Shown: piece by piece, positions 8,841 to 18,277 of the stretch | Layout: each line of letters opens with the position of its first letter | How positions within the stretch are numbered: position 1 is the first letter of the stretch | Source of the DNA: CAZOOR01 sp964581505 | GTDB lineage: Bacteria; Bacteroidota; Ignavibacteria; Kapaibacteriales; UBA2268 | Length of the DNA: 64,000 nt | NCBI GenBank assembly: GCA_964581505.1 | Contig: CAZOOR010000006.1 | Coordinates: 1 to 64,000, forward strand | Direction: 5' to 3' | Notes under the pieces: generated by a model | What the model was told of the DNA's origin: nothing | Databases searched by the model: none | What the model saw: the letters and a program-made list of their open reading frames with translations, nothing else | Made by a program: the position numbers and the translations under genes

Positions 8841-11105
8841 ATGTTCCCGAGAAAACAAATTCTGATTTTGTTATTTTTCATTTTGTCATCTGCATTTATT
8901 GCGGCACAAACTAAAATCACAGTCAAGGACAGCATTGATACGGAATCAAGAGTTACTTCCTTGCTGTTCGGAAATTTCTTTGAATTTTTATTTGGCTTTA
9001 TTAACGGCGAATATGGATTTTGGTCGCAAGAACTCATAAGTCGCGGTTTCGATATGAAAGATTATATCGGCGAAGGAACATCTTATCCTTGGCGGGCATT
9101 TAATCTGCCGAATGACCGACACAATTATATACAATTATTGGAGGGCGGTTATAATGAGAACGGACTTACTTACCAAAAATTAATAAAAACAACAGAAGAA
9201 GGGATGTTCGGTATATCGCAAACGGTATATGTTTACGATACTGTCGGTGGGGATTTCTATGTCTATCTGCGAACGGAAACAAATACATCAACCGCATACT
9301 TGATGCTTTGTGATACTGCAAATGATAGAGTTCTCTATTCTGCCGAAATGAGCGGAATAAGCAATAAATGGAAAAAATTCTCATTGAAAACACCCGGTTT
9401 CCTCGGTACAAACAAAGCAAAGCTGGTAATTTGTTTAGCCGATATTGGCACTCTTTCTATTGACGAGGCTTCATTTATGCCGGAAAATAATGTAAATGGA
9501 GTAAGAAAAGAATTTTATGATATATTCAAAGAATGGCAACCGGGGATAATACGCTATCCGGGCGGCTGGTTTGCCGATTCCAAAAGATGCTATTTGGAAT
9601 ATATGACCGGCGACATTGACAAAAGGAAATCACCAAATCTTATCAATCCTCTCGAACCGCAAAGAATAGATTTTGGTCTTGATGAGTTTATGTTACTCTG
9701 CGACAGTGTGAATGCAGAAGCACATCTCGTTGTAAATATAGAGAATGCACAACCGGAGCGTTCGGCAAATTGGGTGGAATATTGCAATAGTCCTCCGAAT
9801 ACTGAATTCGGAGCAATGCGCGCCGCAAATGGTCATACCGAACCCTACAATGTTAAATATTGGGAAATCGGTAACGAACAATGGGTTGCTCCGTTTGAAA
9901 TGTCTAAAAAGTATTTGCTTCATTATAAAAAAATGAAAAAAATCGACCCGACAATCAAAACAATGATTGACGGAAATATTTGGGGTGGCGAAAAATATCT
10001 TGATACTTTGTTTTCCGTGATTAATAATCAGACCGAATATTACAGTTATCATTCCATCTATCCTGCAATGCCAACGGTGAGCGATTATAATGATACAAAC
10101 AGGTATTTGATAGTAATGGGTATTTCCTATCTTCCTGAAGGGGAAGTAAATATTATGCGAAAATGGAAAAAGAAATGGGATAAAAATGAGCAAGTAAAAT
10201 TATCGCTTACGGAACTGTTTTTAGATTATCGAACTCCGAGAGATATACTCGACTCATTTGATATTAACTCAACACTCGAAACCGGACTCTGGATGGCAGG
10301 TTACCTGAACGGGGCTTTACGTATTTCCAAATATCTTGACATTCTTGAAAAGACATTCGGCATTGCTCATATCAAAGCGGGATATAATAAGTTCGGCAAA
10401 CGAATTATTTATCCTACACCATTCCAAACGGTTTTGACATTCTATCAAAATCATAGAGGCAAATATATAATGCCGGTAGATGTGAAAACGGAAAAATATT
10501 CAACCACGCCTATTAAAGGTATGTTTACTCTCTATGATATTCCATATCTTGATGTAACTGCAACAATCAAAGACAGCACTATATATTTATCAGTACTTAA
10601 TAGACATATCACCGACACTTTGGAGACAGAGATAGTTCTCCCAAGAGAAATTTCCAAATACAAAGCAATAGTTTACGAATTGAATGCGGATTCAATTTAT
10701 GTTGCCAATACACCCGATACACCTGAACGAATTAAATATGTAAAGAAAAATGTCGAATTGTCCGAAAGTTATAGATTTCCTGCACATTCACATACGATTA
10801 TTGAACTGACTCCCAAGAACAATACAATACCTATTGATACAATTATAACAAATAAAAATACTATCTTTAAAATCTACCCCAATCCGAGCGATAATATTAT
10901 ATATATTGAAATTCCAAAAACTTGTATTAGGGAATTAACAGCAAGGATATTTAATTTATCGGGAGAATTAATTAAAGCAATTACTATACCGAAGACAAGT
11001 GAAAAGATTTCCATAAAGATTGGCGAGCTTCCTAAAGGGTATTACTATATCAATATAAATAACAAGCAAAGTCTTGTTTTTTCAGCAAGTTTTATTAAAT
11101 TATAA
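8841..11105 (+). CDS. Secreted alpha-L-arabinofuranosidase-like glycosidase (GH51 type), T9SS substrate
   Basis: This 754-residue protein has a signal peptide (1-22, ending IAAQ). Residues about 30-640 match the GH51 arabinofuranosidase layout: an N-terminal LFGNFFEF block, a carbohydrate-binding jelly-roll-like insert at about 90-210, the acid/base motif WEIGNE (Glu346) and a probable nucleophile in LTELF (Glu458). A C-terminal beta domain ends with SYRFPAHSHTIIEL. The last 75 residues are a T9SS sorting domain (IYPNPSDNIIYIEI). The expected role is release of arabinose side chains from plant or algal polysaccharide outside the cell. No polysaccharide-utilisation genes (SusC/D) are nearby, so the substrate is open. 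It starts 6 bp after cysS. Confidence 0.85.
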   Translation: MFPRKQILILLFFILSSAFIAAQTKITVKDSIDTESRVTSLLFGNFFEFLFGFINGEYGFWSQELISRGFDMKDYIGEGTSYPWRAFNLPNDRHNYIQLLEGGYNENGLTYQKLIKTTEEGMFGISQTVYVYDTVGGDFYVYLRTETNTSTAYLMLCDTANDRVLYSAEMSGISNKWKKFSLKTPGFLGTNKAKLVICLADIGTLSIDEASFMPENNVNGVRKEFYDIFKEWQPGIIRYPGGWFADSKRCYLEYMTGDIDKRKSPNLINPLEPQRIDFGLDEFMLLCDSVNAEAHLVVNIENAQPERSANWVEYCNSPPNTEFGAMRAANGHTEPYNVKYWEIGNEQWVAPFEMSKKYLLHYKKMKKIDPTIKTMIDGNIWGGEKYLDTLFSVINNQTEYYSYHSIYPAMPTVSDYNDTNRYLIVMGISYLPEGEVNIMRKWKKKWDKNEQVKLSLTELFLDYRTPRDILDSFDINSTLETGLWMAGYLNGALRISKYLDILEKTFGIAHIKAGYNKFGKRIIYPTPFQTVLTFYQNHRGKYIMPVDVKTEKYSTTPIKGMFTLYDIPYLDVTATIKDSTIYLSVLNRHITDTLETEIVLPREISKYKAIVYELNADSIYVANTPDTPERIKYVKKNVELSESYRFPAHSHTIIELTPKNNTIPIDTIITNKNTIFKIYPNPSDNIIYIEIPKTCIRELTARIFNLSGELIKAITIPKTSEKISIKIGELPKGYYYININNKQSLVFSASFIKL

Positions 11106-11251
11106 GTTCGAATTGTAGAATTATTATTATCGATGTAACTCTTTGCTTCATATTTTGTTTAATATGAGTAAGTTTGTTTAATAATTATAATAATGGAATG
11201 CAACTTTTTTTAATGTAATGGTACTTATGTTTAACCGAATGTTATAATATT

Positions 11252-11815
11252 TTGGAAAAAAAATTAAATACATATTCGGATTCCGAGTTAATCGCAATAG
11301 TATGCGAGCAGAAAAGCGAGACAAATGCCGCTTTTTCGGAACTGTATGACAGACATTCGGCAAATGTTCGTAGCTTTATTCATTATATGATTCAAAGTGA
11401 AGAGCAGATAGAAGATATATTTCAGGAAACGTTTATTACGTTTTACAAAAGAATTGGCGAAGGCAAAGATATAAAAAATTCAAAAGCATATTTGCTTTCA
11501 ATTGCTCGCAATCTTTGCCTGAAATATTATAGAGATAAGAAAACGACAGTGCCGTTTGAACCGGATAGTTTCTTTGTAGATGAGAGAGGAAAATACGAAA
11601 GTGATGAATTGTTTTCAATCATTGTAAGAACACTACCATTACTTCAAGAAAAACAACGTGAAGCATTTATTTTGCGTGAGTTTGAGGGGTTGCCCTACGA
11701 CGAGATAGCAAAAGTTTGCGATACAAGTCTCTCCAACGCAAAATCAAGGGTCTTTAGGGCGCATAAAAAATTAATCGAAATTTTAGAACCGTATTTGAAG
11801 GATTTAGCGGATTAA
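11252..11815 (+). CDS. ECF-type RNA polymerase sigma factor
   Basis: This 187-residue protein carries the two ECF sigma regions. Region 2 (about 20-90: AFSELYDRHSANVRSFIHYM, then IEDIFQETFITFYKRI) binds core polymerase and the -10 element. Region 4 (about 125-180: LPLLQEKQREAFILREFEGL, then the helix-turn-helix YDEIAKVCDTSLSNAKSRVF) binds the -35 element. The only start that gives a full region 2 is a TTG at 11252, since no ATG is available upstream in frame. Its stop abuts the ATG of the next gene (TAAATG), which indicates translational coupling with a probable membrane regulator. Likely target genes are the downstream lipoprotein and giant T9SS protein (inference). Confidence 0.93.
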   Translation: MEKKLNTYSDSELIAIVCEQKSETNAAFSELYDRHSANVRSFIHYMIQSEEQIEDIFQETFITFYKRIGEGKDIKNSKAYLLSIARNLCLKYYRDKKTTVPFEPDSFFVDERGKYESDELFSIIVRTLPLLQEKQREAFILREFEGLPYDEIAKVCDTSLSNAKSRVFRAHKKLIEILEPYLKDLAD

Positions 11816-13003
11816 ATGGAACATAGTGATAAAATAAATATGCTTTTTGAATTTGCAGACGGGACATTAGACCCGAGCAAGGAAGACCAATTATTCCTTA
11901 TGCTGTCATCTGATGATGAACTTCGTCAGCAATTCAAATCACATATCGGTATCAAAAATTCCGTCCGTACAGGTACGGGCAATGTTCTTGTTCCCGGAGC
12001 ATCAAAAGCCGCCGTGTTTGCCGGCTTGGGGCTTGATTTGCCACAGTCTGCTAATACGACCGAACCTCCTTCTAACAAACTTTTCTATACAGCGGCGGGA
12101 GTTTCACTCCTTCTTACTGCTTTTCTTCTGTTATTCCAATATAACGGCAATAATGAAAAAAGACAATTGCATATTGCTAAATTTGACATTATGAAAAATG
12201 TTACGCAAATTATTCCTACCGATATAAATCGGCTGAATATACCTTCGGTGTCCTCAAAAGAGATAAATACACAAAGGGCTGATGTGCATAATACTATCGG
12301 GATTAAGTATGCAAATATTAATGCCGAAGGCATTAATCTTAATAATGCTGACATCGAAGAAGGTGCAGAGGAGACAAGCAAGAATACTATTATTTTGGAG
12401 TTATCCGCCGCTGATTTTAACTCACCTGTGGCTTCAATAGTACCGGAATTACTACCCGCAAATAGTATATTGTCGAATACAGATGAATACAAGTCCCTAT
12501 TCAATACTCTTGCAGTCGATAATAACTATGGACTTTCCGTTGAATTTCGCAATAGTAGGTATAGTAGTATAAAGACAGCTACTATTTCTCCTAAAGAATA
12601 TTCTCCGGTGAACAATATGGCTATTGCTGTTTCCTATTCACTTAATAATAATTTCAGTATCGGCTTGGATATTCGTCAGGAAACTTTCTTTTTACAATAC
12701 AGAGGGACGAAAGACAGCAAGCAATTCATCTACGAACAGCAACCGAATTTCACGACATTCACTAGCACGTTGAAATACAGTCTTAATGAAATAAATAATT
12801 GGCGTCCTTTCGCACAGGTTTCATTAGGTATAAATAATCTTGGGTTTGTATCAAGAGCTATGCTGGGTACTGAATATAGTGTGTTGGATAATTTCTCTCT
12901 CATTCTCGGTGTTGATTTTAATAATCTTACTTATTCATATCAAAAAAATTATTTTAATAGTTCAAAAATTGGTTTAAATTACGGTCTGATATATTCGTTT
13001 TAA
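11816..13003 (+). CDS. Membrane protein, probable anti-sigma regulator fused to a barrel-like domain
   Basis: This 395-residue protein starts immediately after the sigma factor stop. Residues 1-60 (SDKINMLFEFADGTLDPSKE ... DELRQQF) look like the short helical N-terminus of anti-sigma factors, without the zinc-finger cysteines. A single membrane helix spans about 88-108 (FYTAAGVSLLLTAFLLLFQY). A low-complexity Asn/Ile-rich linker (about 115-210) follows. The last 170 residues alternate polar and hydrophobic strands as in outer-membrane barrel proteins and end in an aromatic residue (GLNYGLIYSF). Position and layout suggest it holds the sigma factor at the membrane and senses envelope state; I cannot name a family. 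An inner-membrane helix joined to a barrel-like domain is topologically odd. Confidence 0.72.
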   Translation: MEHSDKINMLFEFADGTLDPSKEDQLFLMLSSDDELRQQFKSHIGIKNSVRTGTGNVLVPGASKAAVFAGLGLDLPQSANTTEPPSNKLFYTAAGVSLLLTAFLLLFQYNGNNEKRQLHIAKFDIMKNVTQIIPTDINRLNIPSVSSKEINTQRADVHNTIGIKYANINAEGINLNNADIEEGAEETSKNTIILELSAADFNSPVASIVPELLPANSILSNTDEYKSLFNTLAVDNNYGLSVEFRNSRYSSIKTATISPKEYSPVNNMAIAVSYSLNNNFSIGLDIRQETFFLQYRGTKDSKQFIYEQQPNFTTFTSTLKYSLNEINNWRPFAQVSLGINNLGFVSRAMLGTEYSVLDNFSLILGVDFNNLTYSYQKNYFNSSKIGLNYGLIYSF

Positions 13004-13036
13004 TAAAAAACGTTTGCGGACTGAACCATTAGAATA

Positions 13037-13693
13037 ATTAAAAATCATATTGCGGCAATTACTATTCTTTATCCGATTATTATAATATTCGGATTTTTAC
13101 TCTATTCTTGTGCAGACCCATTCGAAATTGAAGAAAATATTAATATAATTCCCGTTAATCAAGACACCCTTAATATTAATGGGATTAAACCGCTTTCCCC
13201 TGGTAATGCTTGGTTATACCAAGTGAAGAAATACGACTCCACAGGAAAAATGCTTGATAGCTTTGTATATACTGATTCCGTTGTTAAAGATACTGTAATT
13301 GAAAAGGCAAATTGGTTCAGAACATCGCATTATACAGATTATTGGCAAACAAATTCAAATGACGGGTTGCGTTTTAGGAAATATCGAACAGGGCAATCTC
13401 TATTGGAATGGCTGGAAGCAAAATATAAGGGTGCAAAAGGCTTCTCTTGGCAATCGGGCGGCACGCAGAAAACAATTACATCATTAGATACAAGTATCAG
13501 TGTAACTGCCGGTAAGTTTGTGTGTTATTATTATACCGGAATATCGTATAAAACAGCAACAGGTTGGGAGTATTCAAAAATATTTTATTCTGCAAAAAAC
13601 GGTTTAATCAAATCGGAAATATATCGGGAAAAATATAAAAAAATTCGTTGGCTTGCTATTTCGGTTGAATTGATAAGCTTTGACAAAAAATGA
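13037..13693 (+). CDS. Putative lipoprotein with a non-canonical start
   Basis: The frame is open from 13025 to the stop at 13693, but its first ATG/GTG/TTG codon is the GTG at 13223. Upstream of that GTG the frame encodes a textbook lipoprotein signal: IKNHIAAITILYPIIIIFGF, then LLYSC with Cys as the probable lipid anchor, followed by ADPFEIEENIN. I therefore place the start at an ATT, most likely 13037 (13028 is the alternative). A start at 13223 would delete the signal. The mature part is about 190 residues, beta-rich (LYQVKKYDSTGKMLDSFVYT, GFSWQSGG), with no family I recognise. It overlaps the next gene by 4 bp (ATGA) and lies in the ECF locus. The alternative is a recent mutation of the start codon. 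Confidence 0.6.
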   Translation: MKNHIAAITILYPIIIIFGFLLYSCADPFEIEENINIIPVNQDTLNINGIKPLSPGNAWLYQVKKYDSTGKMLDSFVYTDSVVKDTVIEKANWFRTSHYTDYWQTNSNDGLRFRKYRTGQSLLEWLEAKYKGAKGFSWQSGGTQKTITSLDTSISVTAGKFVCYYYTGISYKTATGWEYSKIFYSAKNGLIKSEIYREKYKKIRWLAISVELISFDKK

Positions 13694-16600
13694 AGAAATT
13701 ATTAATCATATTGTTGTTATATATTTTTACTGTTAGTGCTTATTCACAGCGGGAAGCATATAATTGGTATTTTGGAAACGGAGCAGGATTATCATTTGCA
13801 CCGTCTGGTTCTACCGTGCGAACAATTAATAATGGAGCATTAGCATCGCCTGAGGGTTGTGCCGCTATTTCCGATACAATAGGCGGGTTGCTTTTCTATA
13901 CCAACGGGACAACTATTTGGAACAAAAACCATACAGTTATGTTGAACGGTAGCGGCTTGAACGGCAATGGTGATGCCAGCCAATCTTCAATTATTATTCC
14001 CAATCCACAGCATAACGGATTGTATTATGTCTTTACTCTTAATTCCAATACACGTGCCTTTTCCTATTCCACTATTGATATTAGACGAGCCGGCGGATTG
14101 GGCGCAGTTATTGAAAAAAATCGTGTGTTGATTAGACCTATTACGGAAAAACTAACGGCAACACTTGCGTCTGACGGAGTAAATTTTTTTGTTACTGTTC
14201 ACGGTCTTGGAAATAACGTTTTTTATAGTTATTCTATTACAGCTTCGGGTGTTAATACAACTCCATATATTTCTATGACCGGAAGTTTGCATAACTCGAC
14301 TACGGCAAATGCAAAGGGACAGATGAAAATTTCTCCTGACGGTAGAACCTTAGCAATCGTAATACCTGATGATGAAGTTTTTCAAATATTTGACTATAAC
14401 GCCGGCAATGGAACGCTCACTAACCCATTGACAATTCCTATTGCCGGATATACACCTTACGGCATTGAATTTTCACCTGACAGCAAAATACTATATGTAT
14501 CAACAGGAAACATTCTGTTTCAATATACTATCGAAAGTAAAAATTCTACATATATAATAAACTCGCGTGAGGAAATTGCACGAGCAAATGAACGGCTTGC
14601 GCAGCTACAACTTGCACCTGACGGCAAGATTTATATTGCTTCACTCGGACAGTATTTTATTGCAAGAATAAGCAAACCCAATGAAAACGGAGCAAATGCG
14701 GGCTTTAGCCTATCCGCAATTAATTTGAACAGAAGAAGCTCGAACAAAGGACTACCGGCATTCGTACAGAGTTATATGACTTATCTTTATACACCGAGCA
14801 TCATCAATGCTTGCGAAAATGAAGATATTCAACTTCGTTGTACGATTTCCCGTGACGCTGATGCCGCTTCTTTTCGCTGGTCGGGACCTAAGGGATTTTC
14901 CTCGACTGAGCAAAATCCTATGCTTTTGGATTTGAAATTATCACAAAGCGGTTATTATAAGATAAGGGTAATTCTCGGTTCACTAAGTTTTGAAGATAGC
15001 ATATTAGTTCATATTACACCGGCTCCGAAATCTAAAATTGTACCAAACGGTTCGACCGAACTATGCTATGGAGACACATTGAGATTATACGCACTGCCGG
15101 ATAGTTCGCATTATTCTTATCGCTGGTCAACAGGCGAAAGCACACCAAGTATTCTAATCACTCGCGGCAAAAAATATTATTTAACCGTGGAGGCAAATGC
15201 TTGTACGACACGTGATTCTATTGAAATAAAATCAGTTCCTGCTTTTACACCGCTTATTATTGTTCTCGGTGATAAAGAAATTTGTGAAGGCGATACACTA
15301 CTACTGCAAGCATATCCGCAAAATTCAGGAAATAAATATTATTGGTCAACAGGCGATACAACAGAAAAAATTCTTATTACAAAAGGCGGCAAATATTCGG
15401 TTACAATTGAACGAGGAAGTTGCCGCCGTACTGCAAGTACGGAAATCATTAGCCTCGAAAAACCGGCAACACGAATTAAAGCATTAGGTCCAACCTCATT
15501 CTGTACGGGGGATAGTGTTGTTCTTGTAGCTGAACCACAAAAACCTAATTATCTGTATCATTGGTCAACCGGTGAAACTGCACCTCGTATTGTAGTTAAG
15601 CACACCGGGAGAATAACACTAACAACGATGGTTCGTAATGCCTGCAAAACGATTGATACGCTCAATATTACTGCCGGTGATGACTTGAAAGTGAAAATCA
15701 AAACACCACCACCGCCATTTTGTGAAGGGCGTGAAATCGTTCTAATTGCCGAACCGATATCAAGTTCGTATGAATATCTATGGTCAACAGGAGAGACGAA
15801 CTATGTAATTCGAGTGAAGAAAAGTGGTGTCTATTCTGTTAGAGTGAAGGCTCCGGGAGGTTGCGAAGGTGTTGATACGCTTAATATAATATTTGCTTCG
15901 TTACCAAAAGCAATAATTGCACAGGGCGGTAGCGGTGAAATTTGCTCCGGCGACAGCCTATTGCTCGAAGCAACAAATATCCGCCCGGACTATTCCTATT
16001 TTTGGTCAACCGGTGATACTACACATACTATTCAGGCTAAAGTTGCCGGTCTTTATTCGCTAATTGTTAGCAATAAAGCCGGTTGTACAGATACAGCAGT
16101 ATTCGAGTTAAAGGTAAAACCCGCACCTAAAATCAAAATAATAAAAATACAAGCAGAGACTTTATGCAGGGGTGATTCGGCAATATTAATTGCGCGGACA
16201 AATATCGGAAATAGAATACTTTGGTCAACGGGTGAAACAAAAGACACTATTGTTGTCAAGAAAACCGCTCTCTATACAGTTAAAGTAACAAATGCCGCTT
16301 ATTGCTCCGCCTTTGATAGTATATTGGTTATATTCAATCCATATAAGGAACCCGAAATAGAATCGGAAAGAGGTTTTGCCATTTGCGAAGGCGAGGAAAT
16401 AACTCTCAAATCCGTACATAAATATAAAAAATATCTATGGAGTACAGGCGATACAACTGCTTCAATTACAATCAATACAGCAGGCACATATTATTTAACA
16501 ATAAGCGATACAAACGGTTGTACTGCAACAACATTAGCAGAAATTAAGAATAGGGAAAACTTAATTGAACATAGTTCCGAAATTGACTTTGCACAAGTGC

Positions 16601-17556
16601 TGATTAATACCAAGCAAAGTGATAATGTATTTATTCGCAATATCGGAGTGGATACTCTGATTATTTCGGACATCTTCATCTTAGGCGCTCCTACGGCTTA
16701 TCATATATTGTCCCCGCCTACTTTTCCGCTCCGATTGGCAACGGGCGAATTATATCAAATAAATATTGAGTTTACGCCAAAAGTGTTGAAACATTTTGCT
16801 GATTCTTTGGTTATCGAAATCAACGCACCCTGCCAAGATGAGCAATATATCAGGATTGACGGTTACGGAAGTGGATTGGCGGAAGTTTCTATGCCCGATA
16901 CAACCGGCATTATTGGCAAAAAGGATTTCCGTATTCCCTTACGTGCAAAAATTGAAGTACTAAACGAGGATATTATTAACCTCACATATTCGGCAAAAAT
17001 CAAATTCTATGCCGACATATTTCTGCCGAAACTACTAACAAATGGTATTATCAGGCATGATACGATTATTGCCGGTGAACGAATTTTGACGATACAAGAC
17101 AGCAACGTTATTCTAACTCGAGGCGAGAGCGTACTAACTGAATTATCGGGTATGGTGTTACTTGGTAGGCATACCACAACCCCTTTTGATATTTATGACT
17201 TGAAGACGGATAATGATTTTATTGATATAAGCACACGGGACGGAAGCCTAAAAGCACAGGCTGTATGTATGCAAAATCTTAATATTATTAATACTTCCAA
17301 AGCGGCATTAATGATTATTAGCCCAAATCCGGCAAATGAGATTATTACAGTTCAATTTAATCATTTACCACAGGCGAATTATAATCTGAGAATATATAGT
17401 ACGGACGGCAGAACAATAGCAAACCGAAGTATAAATATTAGGAAAGGAAAAAATGAATTTGAGCTTGATTTGAGATATTTCGCCACCGGTACATATATAG
17501 TAAGATTATCGGGTGGGACTTATATCCTGAACGAGATATTAAACGTCATTAAATAA
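13690..17556 (+). CDS. Giant secreted Ig-repeat protein with T9SS sorting domain
   Basis: This 1288-residue protein has a signal peptide (1-20, ending SAYSQ). Residues about 21-370 form a propeller-like region that opens with NWYFGNGAGLSFAPSG and SPEGCAAISD, seen in large Bacteroidota surface proteins. Residues about 372-955 contain eight Ig/PKD-like repeats of about 75-80 residues. Their consensus is C-x-GD-x3-L-x-A ... YxWSTG[ED]T ... G-x-Y-x-L/V-x-V ... C, and the block WSTG occurs seven times. Residues about 960-1060 resemble a choice-of-anchor D domain (VFIRNIGVDTLIISDIFILG). The C-terminus is a T9SS sorting domain (ISPNPANEIITVQF ... GTYIVRLSGG). The paired cysteines per repeat suggest disulphides and an extracellular adhesin-like role. 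It overlaps the lipoprotein stop by 4 bp and is the last gene of the ECF operon. Confidence 0.85.
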   Translation: MKKLLIILLLYIFTVSAYSQREAYNWYFGNGAGLSFAPSGSTVRTINNGALASPEGCAAISDTIGGLLFYTNGTTIWNKNHTVMLNGSGLNGNGDASQSSIIIPNPQHNGLYYVFTLNSNTRAFSYSTIDIRRAGGLGAVIEKNRVLIRPITEKLTATLASDGVNFFVTVHGLGNNVFYSYSITASGVNTTPYISMTGSLHNSTTANAKGQMKISPDGRTLAIVIPDDEVFQIFDYNAGNGTLTNPLTIPIAGYTPYGIEFSPDSKILYVSTGNILFQYTIESKNSTYIINSREEIARANERLAQLQLAPDGKIYIASLGQYFIARISKPNENGANAGFSLSAINLNRRSSNKGLPAFVQSYMTYLYTPSIINACENEDIQLRCTISRDADAASFRWSGPKGFSSTEQNPMLLDLKLSQSGYYKIRVILGSLSFEDSILVHITPAPKSKIVPNGSTELCYGDTLRLYALPDSSHYSYRWSTGESTPSILITRGKKYYLTVEANACTTRDSIEIKSVPAFTPLIIVLGDKEICEGDTLLLQAYPQNSGNKYYWSTGDTTEKILITKGGKYSVTIERGSCRRTASTEIISLEKPATRIKALGPTSFCTGDSVVLVAEPQKPNYLYHWSTGETAPRIVVKHTGRITLTTMVRNACKTIDTLNITAGDDLKVKIKTPPPPFCEGREIVLIAEPISSSYEYLWSTGETNYVIRVKKSGVYSVRVKAPGGCEGVDTLNIIFASLPKAIIAQGGSGEICSGDSLLLEATNIRPDYSYFWSTGDTTHTIQAKVAGLYSLIVSNKAGCTDTAVFELKVKPAPKIKIIKIQAETLCRGDSAILIARTNIGNRILWSTGETKDTIVVKKTALYTVKVTNAAYCSAFDSILVIFNPYKEPEIESERGFAICEGEEITLKSVHKYKKYLWSTGDTTASITINTAGTYYLTISDTNGCTATTLAEIKNRENLIEHSSEIDFAQVLINTKQSDNVFIRNIGVDTLIISDIFILGAPTAYHILSPPTFPLRLATGELYQINIEFTPKVLKHFADSLVIEINAPCQDEQYIRIDGYGSGLAEVSMPDTTGIIGKKDFRIPLRAKIEVLNEDIINLTYSAKIKFYADIFLPKLLTNGIIRHDTIIAGERILTIQDSNVILTRGESVLTELSGMVLLGRHTTTPFDIYDLKTDNDFIDISTRDGSLKAQAVCMQNLNIINTSKAALMIISPNPANEIITVQFNHLPQANYNLRIYSTDGRTIANRSINIRKGKNEFELDLRYFATGTYIVRLSGGTYILNEILNVIK

Positions 17557-17571
17557 ATAGAAAAAAATATT

Positions 17572-17602
17572 TTGTAAATTATTGAAATTCTGCTTATTTT
17601 TG
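17572..17602 (+). promoter_or_regulatory. Bacteroidota-type promoter of rpsD
   Basis: TTG at 17572-17574, 20 bases, then TATTTTTG at 17595-17602 matches the Bacteroidota sigma-70 pattern (TTG at -33, TAnnTTTG at -7). The same -7 octamer with the same 20-base spacer precedes the tRNA-Pro gene. The rpsD ATG lies about 45 bases beyond the expected start point. Confidence 0.75.
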
Positions 17603-17654
17603 TAGTTCTTTAAAAAAAGAGTTTAATAATACATTATAATTTAAGAGAGGCAAA

Positions 17655-18257
17655 ATGAAGTACAACGGCCCAAAAGTGAAAATTTCGAGGAAATTGGGGC
17701 TGGAGCTAACTCCCAAAGCCAGAAAAGTTACACAAAAGAAAAATTACGGTCCCGGACAGCACGGTCCGTCAAGAAGACGTTCCAAGCAATCGGATTACGG
17801 TCGTCAATTGCTTGAAAAACAAAGATTAAGACTGCAATATAACATTTCCGAAAAGCAGATGTCCAATTATTACAAAAAGGCATCTAAGCTTGTCGGTAAT
17901 ACCGGTGATTTGTTGATTCAATTAATGGAATCACGTCTCGATGCTTTTGTTTATAGAGCAGGTTTTGCAACGACAATTTATGCGGCAAGACAATATGTTT
18001 CGCACGGACACTTTAATGTCAATGGTCGCCGTGTGAATATTCCTTCTTATTCGCTTAAACCTAACGATTTAGTTGGCGTTCGCGAAAAAAGTAAAAAGCA
18101 TATAGGTATTCAGGAATCTATCAGAAATGCCGGCGCTCCTACGTATATCGAACTCTCGAAGGCGGACTTTAACGCTCGCTATTTGAATGTTCCCGAGCGT
18201 GAGGATATACCTGTTATTTGCGAAATTCCTCTCGTTGTAGAATATTATTCGAGATAA
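17655..18257 (+). CDS. rpsD: 30S ribosomal protein S4
   Basis: This 200-residue protein matches S4 along its length. It has the N-terminal arm YNGPKVKISRKLGLELTPKA, the YGPGQHGPSRRRSKQSDYG block, and the S4 RNA-binding domain RLDAFVYRAGFATTIYAARQ with VSHGHFNVNGRRVNIPSYSL. It ends with the conserved ICEIPLVVEYYSR-type tail. It is one of the first proteins to bind 16S rRNA. There are no cysteines in the N-terminal arm, so this is the zinc-free form. It is not embedded in an rpsM-rpsK-rpoA cluster: the gene stands alone with its own promoter, a strong AGAGAGG ribosome-binding site and its own terminator. Confidence 0.97.
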   Translation: MKYNGPKVKISRKLGLELTPKARKVTQKKNYGPGQHGPSRRRSKQSDYGRQLLEKQRLRLQYNISEKQMSNYYKKASKLVGNTGDLLIQLMESRLDAFVYRAGFATTIYAARQYVSHGHFNVNGRRVNIPSYSLKPNDLVGVREKSKKHIGIQESIRNAGAPTYIELSKADFNARYLNVPEREDIPVICEIPLVVEYYSR

Positions 18258-18277
18258 TTATTTCTTGCTTTTTTTAT

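Noticed and set aside
9693..10193. 166-codon frame antisense to the glycosidase gene
   Set aside because: It is a shadow of the catalytic domain coding sequence and has no independent signals.
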